Shown here one piece after another: positions 1-6,734 of a stretch of 14,105 nt of DNA. The stretch lies in contig JAFVOV010000015.1 of NCBI GenBank assembly GCA_017505675.1, positions 1-14,105 on the forward strand, in the 5' to 3' direction. The position numbers and the translations under genes are program-made. The stretch is from Clostridia bacterium. Lineage in GTDB: Bacteria > Bacillota > Clostridia > Christensenellales > Borkfalkiaceae. Below the pieces are notes generated by a model that saw only the letters and a list, made by a program, of their open reading frames with translations, was not told the DNA's origin and did not search any database. Within the stretch, counting starts at the first letter, position 1. Each line of letters opens with the position of its first letter.

Positions 1-1
1 A

Positions 2-97
2 GGGAGAAACTTGTGGTCAAAGACCTTTACTTTTACCGATATAAACTATGCCGTGGCTTCAAGAGAAGATAAAGAGGGAATGTTCCTCGGTCGTTAA
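2..97 (+). CDS. Possible 3' end of an unidentified gene entering from the left
   Basis: Frame 2 of the plus strand is open from the window edge to a TAA at 95-97. It gives about 31 residues containing TFTFTDINYAVASRED and ending KEGMFLGR. The composition looks protein-like, but I do not recognise a family. The frame stops just where the opposing araM-like gene loses its family sequence (about 90-97), so the stop codon may belong to araM sequence rather than to this frame. It could be the tail of a real convergent gene, or sequence joined to araM by rearrangement or mis-assembly. Too short to assign a function. Confidence 0.25.
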   Translation, partial: GRNLWSKTFTFTDINYAVASREDKEGMFLGR

Positions 98-428
98 GCG
101 AACCTGTACCAACGGAAATTACCGCGTCAAGGTCTGATAAAAGCCCCTTTATAACTTGAACTTCGCTCATTGTTGCTTCGCGAAGATTTTTATACATTTT
201 CATCGTTAGGTTAAATTCTTTTAAAGATTCTAAAACGCCGTCCGCCGCCTTTAAGGTGTTTTCATCAGCAACGAATAAAAGATTTTTCTTAAACCCGTTT
301 CTTTTTAAAATTTCACCTACTTTATGTACCGTTCCGCTACCGATAACTATATCGTCAATAGCAAGCGTATGTTCTCTACCACACGGGCAATTTTCAAAAT
401 CTTTTTTTAGTTTTTGTAAATCAAACAT
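33..428 (-). CDS. sn-Glycerol-1-phosphate dehydrogenase (AraM/EgsA-type), 5' fragment broken near residue 113
   Basis: N-terminal part of an iron-ADH/dehydroquinate-synthase superfamily enzyme that reduces dihydroxyacetone phosphate to sn-glycerol-1-phosphate with NAD(P)H. Seen: the N-terminal CPCGREH segment (residues 14-20), IVIGSG (27-32) and the dinucleotide-binding ISVGTGSLND (104-113). Family members run to roughly 400 residues; here the frame holds only 131, and residues after D113 (position 90) no longer resemble the family, where a [IL]C[RK]Y-like continuation is expected. The metal-binding C-terminal domain is absent, so this product would be inactive. Start: ATG at 428, with TAGGTGA six bases upstream; a GTG at 437 lies inside that Shine-Dalgarno and is less likely. 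It has its own candidate promoter at 458-486. The break may be a pseudogene boundary, a rearrangement or an assembly join. Confidence 0.75.
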   Translation of the reverse strand: MFDLQKLKKDFENCPCGREHTLAIDDIVIGSGTVHKVGEILKRNGFKKNLLFVADENTLKAADGVLESLKEFNLTMKMYKNLREATMSEVQVIKGLLSDLDAVISVGTGSLNDRGTFPLYLLLKPRHSLYR

Positions 429-457
429 AATTATCACCTAAAACATATTTTCCATTT

Positions 458-486
458 ATTTTAAAATTTTTAACAATTAAAATCAA
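458..486 (-). promoter_or_regulatory. Candidate promoter for the araM-like gene
   Basis: On the minus strand a TTGATT (486-481) and a TAAAAT (463-458) are separated by exactly 17 bp. Transcription would start near 451, about 23 nt before the ATG at 428 and upstream of its AGGTGA. The region is very AT-rich, so chance matches are possible. Confidence 0.5.
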
Positions 487-540
487 GCAAAATAATCTGC
501 ATTTTATAAATTACACAAATATACAAATTTTTATATTTTT

Positions 541-548
541 TTACCATT
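541..548. repeat. Target site duplication, left copy (TTACCATT)
   Basis: Eight bases identical to 723-730, immediately outside the 174-bp element. Together they mark the insertion boundaries. Confidence 0.75.
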
Positions 549-722
549 GACTATGTCACAAAAAATTACTTATTAGTAATTTTTAAGTTTTAGCAAGAAA
601 AATACAAAAAGGACAAGTGTTCTTGTAAGGGCGCATACCCTTTGCGGTTTGTGACCGAACAAAACACGAAGTAATTTACAGTATTTTTCCGCTAAAAATC
701 AGTCAGAGTTTATTTAAGAGCC
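549..722. mobile_element. 174-bp MITE-like element, copy 1
   Basis: About 90% identical (17 mismatches and no gaps by my count) to 8550-8723, in the same orientation. It begins GACTATGT and ends AAGAGCC; the two ends form an imperfect inverted repeat of about 26 bp. It is flanked by a perfect 8-bp direct repeat, TTACCATT, at 541-548 and 723-730, the expected footprint of transposition. It has no usable ORF, so it would be non-autonomous. Read inward from the right end it starts GGCTCTT, which resembles the ends I associate with ISL3-family insertion sequences, a family that also makes 8-bp duplications; that assignment is inference. Inside are a short hairpin AAGGG/CCCTT (627-642) and a longer arm pair. 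The insertion lies against the stop codon of the MBL gene (730-732): the right target copy ends on the first base of that codon. Confidence 0.8.
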
Positions 723-730
723 TTACCATT
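723..730. repeat. Target site duplication, right copy (TTACCATT)
   Basis: Matches 541-548 exactly. Its last base is part of the stop codon (730-732) of the neighbouring minus-strand hydrolase gene, so the insertion left that frame intact. Confidence 0.75.
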
Positions 731-1728
731 TAATCGGCATCAGTAATGGTCTTTAATATCCCGTCGTCTAAATAAGCGACAATACTGCCTTTAACGTCTG
801 TTCTATATAAATTATAATTTTCGTTTGCCGTTTTAAGCCTTAAAAGCGTTTCGGTAGCAGGGTGACCGTAAAAATTATTACCGCCAACCGAAACTACTGC
901 GTTTTTAGGTTTAAGCACGCTTAAAAACTCTGCGCCCGTCGCGTCCCTTGAGCCGTGATGTGAAACTTTCAAAAAATCAACTTTATCAAGATTTATTTTA
1001 TTTTTGTTTTCAAATAAGATATTATAATACCCTGACGAATAATTTTCAATAACCAAATCTTCTTGAGTTGCGCCTGCATCACCCGTAAAAACAAAGCGAT
1101 AGCCGTTACTCTCAAGATAAATTATAGGCGAAACGTTATTAACTGCGGTATCGTTTGGCGCGGTAGCGCCGTTTAATATTGAATAACTGCTATCCGCTAA
1201 TTCCTTTGGTAAAGGCGATAAAAACGCCATAAAATAATCTTCCCCACTAAAGCCGTCGCCCATATCTGAATAATCAAGCGAAACTTCCTTTTTAATAAGC
1301 GCATCATAAAATACGCCGTATACAGGGAAAAGATTTAAATTCATAACGAAAGGCACGAACGCTTTGCCTATATCAAAATTATCTATGATTGCTTTGGCGT
1401 TACCAACGTGGTCATTATCGGGATGAGTAAGTATAAAATAATCTATTTTATCAACCGAATAACTATTTAAATAATCAACGATATATTCTTGGTTACGCTT
1501 ACTTTGCGCTCCGCAATCAATAAGCGCCGTTTTACCGTCAGAAAACTTTATAAAAATACAATCGCCCTGACCAACGTCCAAGTAATGAACGGAAAACCCC
1601 GTACTCAAAACTTCAGCGCCGTCAAGGGCGTTATTTACGCTTTTACCGCAGCCACTAAACGCCACTATCAAAGCAAATATAAATATTACGGCAAAACTAA
1701 CCGATTTTCTTTTGTTAAACTTACTCAA
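730..1728 (-). CDS. ComEC/Rec2-like metallo-beta-lactamase-fold hydrolase, probable lipoprotein
   Basis: A 332-residue protein resembling the soluble hydrolase domain of the competence protein ComEC, made here as a stand-alone secreted enzyme. The N-terminus has basic residues, a hydrophobic stretch (about 9-24) and a lipobox-like FSGC, with the lipidated cysteine at about C27; the mature protein should sit on the outer face of the membrane. MBL motifs are complete: HYLDVGQGDC (48-57), THPDNDH (101-107, metal ligands), FTGDA (214-218), SHHGS (256-260) and GHP (288-290). ComEC's MBL domain is linked to single-strand DNA degradation during uptake; for isolated homologues the substrate is not established. 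The start is TTG directly abutting the TAA of the upstream patatin gene, with no ATG between it and the signal peptide, which suggests translational coupling. Third gene of a three-gene operon. Confidence 0.85.
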   Translation of the reverse strand: MSKFNKRKSVSFAVIFIFALIVAFSGCGKSVNNALDGAEVLSTGFSVHYLDVGQGDCIFIKFSDGKTALIDCGAQSKRNQEYIVDYLNSYSVDKIDYFILTHPDNDHVGNAKAIIDNFDIGKAFVPFVMNLNLFPVYGVFYDALIKKEVSLDYSDMGDGFSGEDYFMAFLSPLPKELADSSYSILNGATAPNDTAVNNVSPIIYLESNGYRFVFTGDAGATQEDLVIENYSSGYYNILFENKNKINLDKVDFLKVSHHGSRDATGAEFLSVLKPKNAVVSVGGNNFYGHPATETLLRLKTANENYNLYRTDVKGSIVAYLDDGILKTITDAD

Positions 1729-2538
1729 TTATTTTTTCTTACTCTTTTTTAATCTTTCTAAATCTTCTTTGATTTTTGGCATAGCGTCTATTGCCGCTTG
1801 ATAACCTATGTCAAACATTTCGTTACCTTTCCAAAACTGAACGGCGCTATAATCATTTAAATCAGGGTGAATCATAGTGTCGCTAAACTCATACCCTTTA
1901 GCGCTTGGGTCTTCAACGTTCGATTTATAAGTTGGGAAAATTTTGCTTAAAATCCCAGACTTACTCTCTCTTGCAGAAAGGTCTATTCCCACAATATAAT
2001 CAGCGCCCATATCCTTAACTAGGTCGGCCGGTATTGAATTCGTATAAGCGCCGTCAACGTATCTTACGCCGTCAATTACCATAGGCTTAAAAAATGGCGG
2101 AATACTGCTTGATGCGCAAAGCGCTTCTGCAACGCTACCGCTATCAAAAACGTGTTCCGTACCCGTTTCAAGAACGGTTGCAACCGCCTTAAACGGTTTA
2201 TTTAATTCTTCAATATTTTTAGAGCCTATCTCACGGTCAATAACATTATACATACCGGAAGTATCCATTCTTATCATAAACAGATTTTTTATCTCACCAA
2301 AATCTATCCTTTTAAGAAGTTCAACTATATCCGTAGCAGAATACCCCGCCGAATAAAACGCGCCCACTACGCTACCTATGCTTGTTCCAGCAACAACGTC
2401 AAACTCAATTCCGTTTTCTTCAAACGCCTTTAGAGCGCCTATATGAACAAAACCCTTTGCGCCACCAGAGCCGAGCGCTAAACCTAACTTTAATTTTTTA
2501 GGCTTATTTCTTCTAAACAGCCAACTGAAAAATCCCAT
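1729..2538 (-). CDS. Patatin-like phospholipase family protein (RssA/YlbK-type)
   Basis: A 269-residue serine acyl hydrolase of the patatin family, which cleaves acyl esters of phospholipids or neutral lipids through a Ser-Asp dyad. Seen: the oxyanion loop GSGGAKG (23-29), the nucleophile elbow GTSIG (51-55, catalytic S53) and the dyad aspartate in DGA (162-164). The N-terminus (MGFFSWLFRRNKPKK) is hydrophobic then basic and the C-terminus is lysine-rich; both could hold it at the inner membrane surface, and there is no clear secretion signal. It starts 3 nt after the stop of the PF06695-type gene and its TAA touches the TTG start of the MBL hydrolase gene, so the three are almost certainly co-transcribed. 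Its true substrate cannot be read from the sequence. Confidence 0.9.
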   Translation of the reverse strand: MGFFSWLFRRNKPKKLKLGLALGSGGAKGFVHIGALKAFEENGIEFDVVAGTSIGSVVGAFYSAGYSATDIVELLKRIDFGEIKNLFMIRMDTSGMYNVIDREIGSKNIEELNKPFKAVATVLETGTEHVFDSGSVAEALCASSSIPPFFKPMVIDGVRYVDGAYTNSIPADLVKDMGADYIVGIDLSARESKSGILSKIFPTYKSNVEDPSAKGYEFSDTMIHPDLNDYSAVQFWKGNEMFDIGYQAAIDAMPKIKEDLERLKKSKKK

Positions 2539-2541
2539 TAC

Positions 2542-3174
2542 TTATTTCTCTTCCTTACTAGGTTTCTTTTTTGCTATTTTAATAACGGTAAATATAAGCA
2601 ATATAATCGCTAAAGCAAAAAGCCCGTATAAAATATAATCTAAAACTTCAATAGTCCATACAGCAAGGCAAAGTGCGGCGAGCGCAGATATAATAAGCCC
2701 TGCTACCAAATTGCCCAAAACAACGGGCAGAACGGCATCTTTAAACTTTAAGTTCAAAAATACCGCAATGGCAGTTCCCGTCCAAACGCCTGTCATTGGC
2801 AAAGGTATTGCAACGAAAATAAACACGCCAAGTTGCTTCAAAAAAGTATCGCTACTTTTTTTGTTGTCACCTTCAATAACGTGTTTTTCCATAGTTTCAT
2901 CAGCCTTACCTTTAAAATATTCTTCTACTTTTACGGCAATTTTATTAAACCATTTGATTTTTTTTAAAAGTTCTAAAATAGGTCTTAACAAAAAGTATAT
3001 TGGAAAAAACACCGCAGTAGAACCAACGTAAGATAAGCCTAGCGCAGTTAAAAAATCAAACCCAACCCCACGCGCAAACACAATACCGCCTTTTAATTCA
3101 ATTAGCGGAACGAAAGACATTATGAGTGTTGCCCAAAGGTCGCTTCCGATTAAATTTCTAATAAATTCGGTCAT
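2542..3174 (-). CDS. Small multidrug export protein family (PF06695-like) integral membrane protein
   Basis: A 210-residue polytopic membrane protein, with about four to five hydrophobic segments. Its features match the PF06695 family: an early FVPLIELKGGIVFARG motif (about 21-36) and a second half with FVAIPLPMTGVWTGT (about 120-134), the two re-entrant-like proline/glycine motifs that recall DedA-type proteins. The family name comes from a proposed role in drug export, but the transported substrate is not established. The start ATG at 3174 has AGGTGA four bases upstream. A TTGATT-17-TATACT promoter lies at 3211-3239. First gene of an operon with the patatin-like lipase and the MBL hydrolase. 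Confidence 0.8.
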   Translation of the reverse strand: MTEFIRNLIGSDLWATLIMSFVPLIELKGGIVFARGVGFDFLTALGLSYVGSTAVFFPIYFLLRPILELLKKIKWFNKIAVKVEEYFKGKADETMEKHVIEGDNKKSSDTFLKQLGVFIFVAIPLPMTGVWTGTAIAVFLNLKFKDAVLPVVLGNLVAGLIISALAALCLAVWTIEVLDYILYGLFALAIILLIFTVIKIAKKKPSKEEK

Positions 3175-3210
3175 AATTCACCTAAACGCTTTATTTTTTA
3201 AGTAATTATA

Positions 3211-3239
3211 AGTATAATGTATATGATAAAAAAAATCAA
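3211..3239 (-). promoter_or_regulatory. Promoter of the PF06695-patatin-MBL operon
   Basis: The minus strand has TTGATT at 3239-3234, a 17-bp spacer and TATACT at 3216-3211. Transcription should begin near 3204, giving a leader of about 30 nt that carries the AGGTGA of the gene at 3174. No equally good promoter was found for the divergent plus-strand gene at 3273. Confidence 0.65.
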
Positions 3240-3272
3240 CTGAAATAATATTATTTTCTATCAAGGTAAAAT

Positions 3273-4016
3273 ATGACCACTCAAAAAATGCTATCTGGTT
3301 TAAGAAAAGGCATAACTAAATATAATATGATTAAAAACGGGGATAAAATAGCCGTGGGCGTTTCCGGTGGTAAAGATAGCGTAACGCTACTTAAATTGCT
3401 TGCCGAATACCGCCGTTTTTCCCCTGAAAGATTTGATTTAATTGCAATATCGGTAGACCTTAATTTTAAGGATAACCCTACTGACTTTGAGCCGTTAAAA
3501 AATTTATGCAACGAACTTAACGTTGAATATTTTATAGAAAAAACCGATATAGGTCAAATCGTTTTTGACGTTAGAAAAGAATCTAACCCCTGCGCGCTAT
3601 GTTCTAAAATGCGTAAAGGCGCGTTAAATTCACTCGCAAAAGAAAAGGGGTGCAATAAAGTTGCGTTAGGTCACCACGCAGACGATTTAATCGATACGCT
3701 TTTACTATCATTATTTTACGAAGGCAGGCTTTCAACTTTCGCGCCGAAAAGTTATCTTGACAAAACTGATTTAACGCTTATTAGACCTATGATAATGATT
3801 AAAGAAATGGATATAATATCTTACGCTAAAAATTTGCCTATCGTAAAAAGTTGTTGCCCTGCAAACACTTTTACCAAGCGTGAATACGTTAAAGACGTAA
3901 TCCGCCGTATCGGCGAAGATATACCAAACGTTCGCGATATGATGTTTACCGCGCTAATCCACCCCGAAAGGTATAATCTTTTTGACAAGTTTGAAAGTGA
4001 AATTGATAAGTTTTAA
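3273..4016 (+). CDS. TtcA-like PP-loop ATPase (tRNA 2-thiocytidine biosynthesis family)
   Basis: A 247-residue adenine-nucleotide alpha-hydrolase of the TtcA/TtuA group, enzymes that activate a tRNA base by adenylation and insert sulfur using a bound iron-sulfur cluster. Seen: the PP-loop SGGKDS (31-36), a CALC pair (C107, C110), GHHADD (133-138) and a CC pair (C194-C195) in KSCCPAN. The CxxC and a downstream cysteine are the expected [4Fe-4S] ligands; two adjacent cysteines at the third ligand site are a slight oddity. Length is somewhat short of E. coli TtcA (about 310) but usual for the compact Firmicutes type. The ATG at 3273 has AAGG seven bases upstream. It is a single gene, ending at a strong two-way terminator. 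Whether the product is s2C32 or another thiolation cannot be told from sequence alone. Confidence 0.8.
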   Translation: MTTQKMLSGLRKGITKYNMIKNGDKIAVGVSGGKDSVTLLKLLAEYRRFSPERFDLIAISVDLNFKDNPTDFEPLKNLCNELNVEYFIEKTDIGQIVFDVRKESNPCALCSKMRKGALNSLAKEKGCNKVALGHHADDLIDTLLLSLFYEGRLSTFAPKSYLDKTDLTLIRPMIMIKEMDIISYAKNLPIVKSCCPANTFTKREYVKDVIRRIGEDIPNVRDMMFTALIHPERYNLFDKFESEIDKF

Positions 4017-4023
4017 TCTATAA

Positions 4024-4050
4024 AAAAACGCTACTAATCGTAGCGTTTTT
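4024..4050. terminator. Bidirectional intrinsic terminator
   Basis: A perfect 11-bp stem, AAAAACGCTAC (4024-4034) with GTAGCGTTTTT (4040-4050), around a TAATC loop. The arms carry their own A and T tracts, so it ends transcription from both sides: the ttcA-like gene (stop at 4016) on the plus strand and the wzz-like gene (stop at 4054) on the minus strand. Confidence 0.9.
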
Positions 4051-4053
4051 CTT

Positions 4054-4761
4054 TTACTTTTTTTCTTCAACTTTATCAATAAACGCAATGACGTTACTAC
4101 CCGTCATTTCTTCATATTCACGTTTATCCCTTACGGTATTATCTAAAGCGTATAATATGAGAGCGATTATAACTGACACCACAAGTCCCACAGCCGCGCC
4201 TAAAACGATATATTTTGCAAAACCGTTATTTACCGTTGGCTCGTTTGGCGTTTTACTCGTAGGAATTAAACTAACTTCGGTTGCGGTAATTCTACCGGGA
4301 AGTTCAGTTTTTGAAATTTCATATAGAACGTTTAATTTATTAGTTGCAGCCTCTTTACTCAAATCAGAATAAGACATTGTAAATATCAAACTCTTTTCAG
4401 TATAAGTTATGCTTACCGAACCTGCCTTTATCGGGTCGGTTTGGTTTCTATAAAGTTCGTTTGCTTTTGCAATAACTTCAGGGCTAGTTATAACCGATTC
4501 TACCATCGGAATATAAATTTTACCTAAAGACGCGTCGTTTGTTGAACTGCCCGTTTCTGAAACGGTGGTGCGCAAAATGTAAGAACGGCTAACCGTATAT
4601 ATAGGTTTAACTTTTAATACGCTATAGCCTAACCCTATAAGCGCGCAAAGCACGGTTACCATAATTATAAGTAAAAGGTTTTTATAAATTATCTTAAAAA
4701 ACGGAACGCCTCTTTCGGTACTTTCAACTTCAGTAGATTTTATCAAGCCGTTATTTTCCAT
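4054..4761 (-). CDS. Wzz/CpsC-like polysaccharide chain-length or tyrosine kinase modulator protein (second of pair)
   Basis: A 235-residue protein of the Wzz/YveK polysaccharide co-polymerase type, which sets chain length of surface polysaccharide and, in Firmicutes, activates a partner tyrosine kinase. Two membrane segments (about 29-49 and 185-205) bracket an extracellular domain; the proline-rich PTSKTPNEPTVNN sits before the second, as in the family. The short cytoplasmic tail with LDNTVRDKREYEEMTG is the kinase-contact type. Start: the ATG at 4761 lies inside the end of the upstream gene and has AGGGGGTGA before it; the GTG at 4770 overlaps that Shine-Dalgarno and is rejected. The 11-bp overlap with the preceding wzz-like gene suggests coupled translation. 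No BY-kinase gene follows; the terminator at 4024-4050 does. Confidence 0.85.
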   Translation of the reverse strand: MENNGLIKSTEVESTERGVPFFKIIYKNLLLIIMVTVLCALIGLGYSVLKVKPIYTVSRSYILRTTVSETGSSTNDASLGKIYIPMVESVITSPEVIAKANELYRNQTDPIKAGSVSITYTEKSLIFTMSYSDLSKEAATNKLNVLYEISKTELPGRITATEVSLIPTSKTPNEPTVNNGFAKYIVLGAAVGLVVSVIIALILYALDNTVRDKREYEEMTGSNVIAFIDKVEEKK

Positions 4762-5572
4762 TTTCTTCACCCCCTACGTTCGCTATGTTTGCAATAACGG
4801 GTACTCCTGTAATATTTTCAAGTTCTTCTTTACCCGTTACGGTGTTATCAAGAAGATTTTTAATATATACCACACCCGCAGCAACCAACGCGCCGAGCAA
4901 GAATGCGATTACGGTAATTTTCATTTTAGAAACGTTTGCAACGCTACCTTCGTGACCTAAATTCTGAATAATAACGTTAAGTTCCCCAAAATATTTTCCG
5001 CTTTCACCTTCTTTTTCAACAACTTCTTTAGTAAAAGCGTGAACAAGAAGTTCAACTTTTTCTTTTGCCATATCAACTGTTGTATCAGTATAAGCAATAG
5101 AGAAAACGAAGTTAGTGGTATCATTTTCGCCGTACGTTGTAACTTTTACGTTTGACGCTGAATAATTTTTATCAGGGGTATCAAAGTCTGCCGAATAATT
5201 ATCAACCACTTTAAGGTCGTCAACGTATTCAGTCAAAGTGGTTTCGCCAGATGCTTTTTCATCCACCCACTTTTCATAATAATAATTTGCGCGGTCTAAA
5301 ACAACCCTTTCATCACAAAAATCTACTATCGTGTCAATATATGCGCGCATAGCGTTAATGTTGGTTGTAACGCCAGAATTCGACGAAACTTCCGCCTGAA
5401 AATTAACCCTAACGCTTGCGGTATATGAAGGCTCTACCATAAACGAATAGCCTATTCCGCCCGCGGTAAATATCAATACTATTGCAAGTATCAATATTAA
5501 ATTACGTTTTATCACGAAAAACAGTTCTCTTAAAAACCCGTTCCCGCTTTCTCTTTTAATTTGTCCGTCCAT
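4751..5572 (-). CDS. Wzz/CpsC-like polysaccharide chain-length determinant protein (first of pair)
   Basis: A 273-residue Wzz-domain membrane protein: transmembrane segment at about 25-45, the family's EPSY motif (47-50) just after it, an extracellular region of about 170 residues, a second transmembrane segment at about 217-237, and a cytoplasmic tail LDNTVTGKEELENITGVPVI (241-260). That tail closely parallels the tail of the next gene's product, but the extracellular domains differ. Two consecutive co-polymerase genes could form a hetero-oligomer or arise from old duplication. Start at ATG 5572; the AGGGAG just after the upstream stop lies about 15 bases from the ATG, longer than ideal, so initiation may depend on coupling to the upstream kinase gene, whose stop is 21 nt away. 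Confidence 0.85.
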   Translation of the reverse strand: MDGQIKRESGNGFLRELFFVIKRNLILILAIVLIFTAGGIGYSFMVEPSYTASVRVNFQAEVSSNSGVTTNINAMRAYIDTIVDFCDERVVLDRANYYYEKWVDEKASGETTLTEYVDDLKVVDNYSADFDTPDKNYSASNVKVTTYGENDTTNFVFSIAYTDTTVDMAKEKVELLVHAFTKEVVEKEGESGKYFGELNVIIQNLGHEGSVANVSKMKITVIAFLLGALVAAGVVYIKNLLDNTVTGKEELENITGVPVIANIANVGGEENGK

Positions 5573-5593
5573 AATTTAAGGTTATTGCTCCCT

Positions 5594-6688
5594 TTAAAAA
5601 TATTTTTTAAGAATTTCTTCCATTTCCGTTCTTTTCTTTTCAATATCAACTGCAAGCGCTATTTGGTTGCGCGCGCGGTCAACGTTGTGACCCGGAAATT
5701 TGGTCTTAAAATACTTATCGCCTAAAATATAATCGGTTAAAAACCTTACGGCAAGTTCAACCGTCATAGTAAACACGCCTAGATTCATTGTTTCTTTTTC
5801 TAAATCGGTAAGAGTATCTTTTACTTCGGTTATAAAACCTTTCGCAAACGCCTCGTATTTATTTAAATCAAGCGCAACGCTATCTAAATCAGGGTCGTCT
5901 TCTATAACAGTATTTGCTATAAAGCGAATAGCGTCGCCAAAATCGTGTGCGATAGCGCCCGGCATAACCGTGTCAAGGTCTAATACTGCAAGCGCCTCGC
6001 CCGTATCCCTATCAAAACTTACGTTGTTGCACTTTGTATCGTTATGAGTAACGCGGTAAGGTATTGAACCGTTATCTAAATATTCTTGCAATAAGCACGC
6101 GCCTTTTTCAAACGATAAAAGTTTTTCTATTTCTGCCTTAACTTTATTAACCCTTTTATAAGGATTTTTTTCTATCGCTTCGTGAAAGGCTTTAAACCTA
6201 TCTATCGTGTTGTGAAAATTAGGTATAGTGATAAATAAAGATTTTGCAGGGAAATCTTTTAAGTAATTTTGGAACTTACCAAACGCTGAACCTGCGCGAC
6301 AAATGATATCGTTATCATCACAAGTATCGTACGTTACCGAATTTTTAATATAGCGGTAACAACGCCAATAATCGCCACAGTCGTCAATAAAATACGGCTC
6401 GTCACTTTCCCTTGAATAAAACGCGCGCAAAACGCCCGTTTTTGTTGACGCGCCTTCTTTTCTTATGTTCATTCTAATATGGTGAGTAACGCGGATAATA
6501 TTGTCCATAACCTTATCGGGTTCTTTAAACACCAACTTATTTATGCGTTGAAGAACGTATTCTTTATCTTCGCCGTCGCGTTTAAATTTTACTTTATAAG
6601 TGCAGTTAATATTTCCGCTTACTATTTCGGTACAACTTATATATTTGCCACCGATATCAAAAGATGCGCATATATCTTTAATAGTCAA
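5594..6688 (-). CDS. NahK-like N-acetylhexosamine 1-kinase / APH-family phosphotransferase
   Basis: A 364-residue small-molecule kinase of the aminoglycoside phosphotransferase fold, about the length of bifidobacterial NahK. It probably phosphorylates the anomeric carbon of GlcNAc/GalNAc (or a related sugar) with ATP, giving a sugar-1-phosphate for nucleotide-sugar synthesis. Seen: the family's VLQRINKLVFKEPDKVMDNI (46-65), the catalytic loop THNDTKCNN (214-222, general base D217) and the magnesium-binding DLDT (237-240) followed by AHDFGDAIRF (247-256), all typical of NahK-type kinases. The start is TTG at 6688 with AGGGGAG nine bases upstream; no ATG lies nearby. It precedes two wzz-like genes by 21 nt, which fits a role in supplying HexNAc-1-phosphate for surface glycan. 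Exact sugar is inference. Confidence 0.75.
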   Translation of the reverse strand: MTIKDICASFDIGGKYISCTEIVSGNINCTYKVKFKRDGEDKEYVLQRINKLVFKEPDKVMDNIIRVTHHIRMNIRKEGASTKTGVLRAFYSRESDEPYFIDDCGDYWRCYRYIKNSVTYDTCDDNDIICRAGSAFGKFQNYLKDFPAKSLFITIPNFHNTIDRFKAFHEAIEKNPYKRVNKVKAEIEKLLSFEKGACLLQEYLDNGSIPYRVTHNDTKCNNVSFDRDTGEALAVLDLDTVMPGAIAHDFGDAIRFIANTVIEDDPDLDSVALDLNKYEAFAKGFITEVKDTLTDLEKETMNLGVFTMTVELAVRFLTDYILGDKYFKTKFPGHNVDRARNQIALAVDIEKKRTEMEEILKKYF

Positions 6689-6734
6689 AACTCTTTCTCC
6701 CCTAACTTTTCTTTAAGTAACTTTTCCTTATTAT

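Noticed and set aside
1489..1752. Plus-strand open frame opposite the MBL and patatin genes
   Set aside because: It runs antisense to well-supported genes, lacks family features and has no Shine-Dalgarno; it is a shadow frame. The same applies to the other frames opposite the large genes.
3240..3272. Plus-strand promoter for the ttcA-like gene from TAATAT/TATTAT sequences
   Set aside because: No acceptable -35 lies 16-18 bp upstream of any of these; the AT-rich run gives -10-like words by chance.
4762..4770. GTG start for the second wzz-like gene
   Set aside because: The GTG is part of the AGGGGGTGA Shine-Dalgarno that serves the ATG at 4761.
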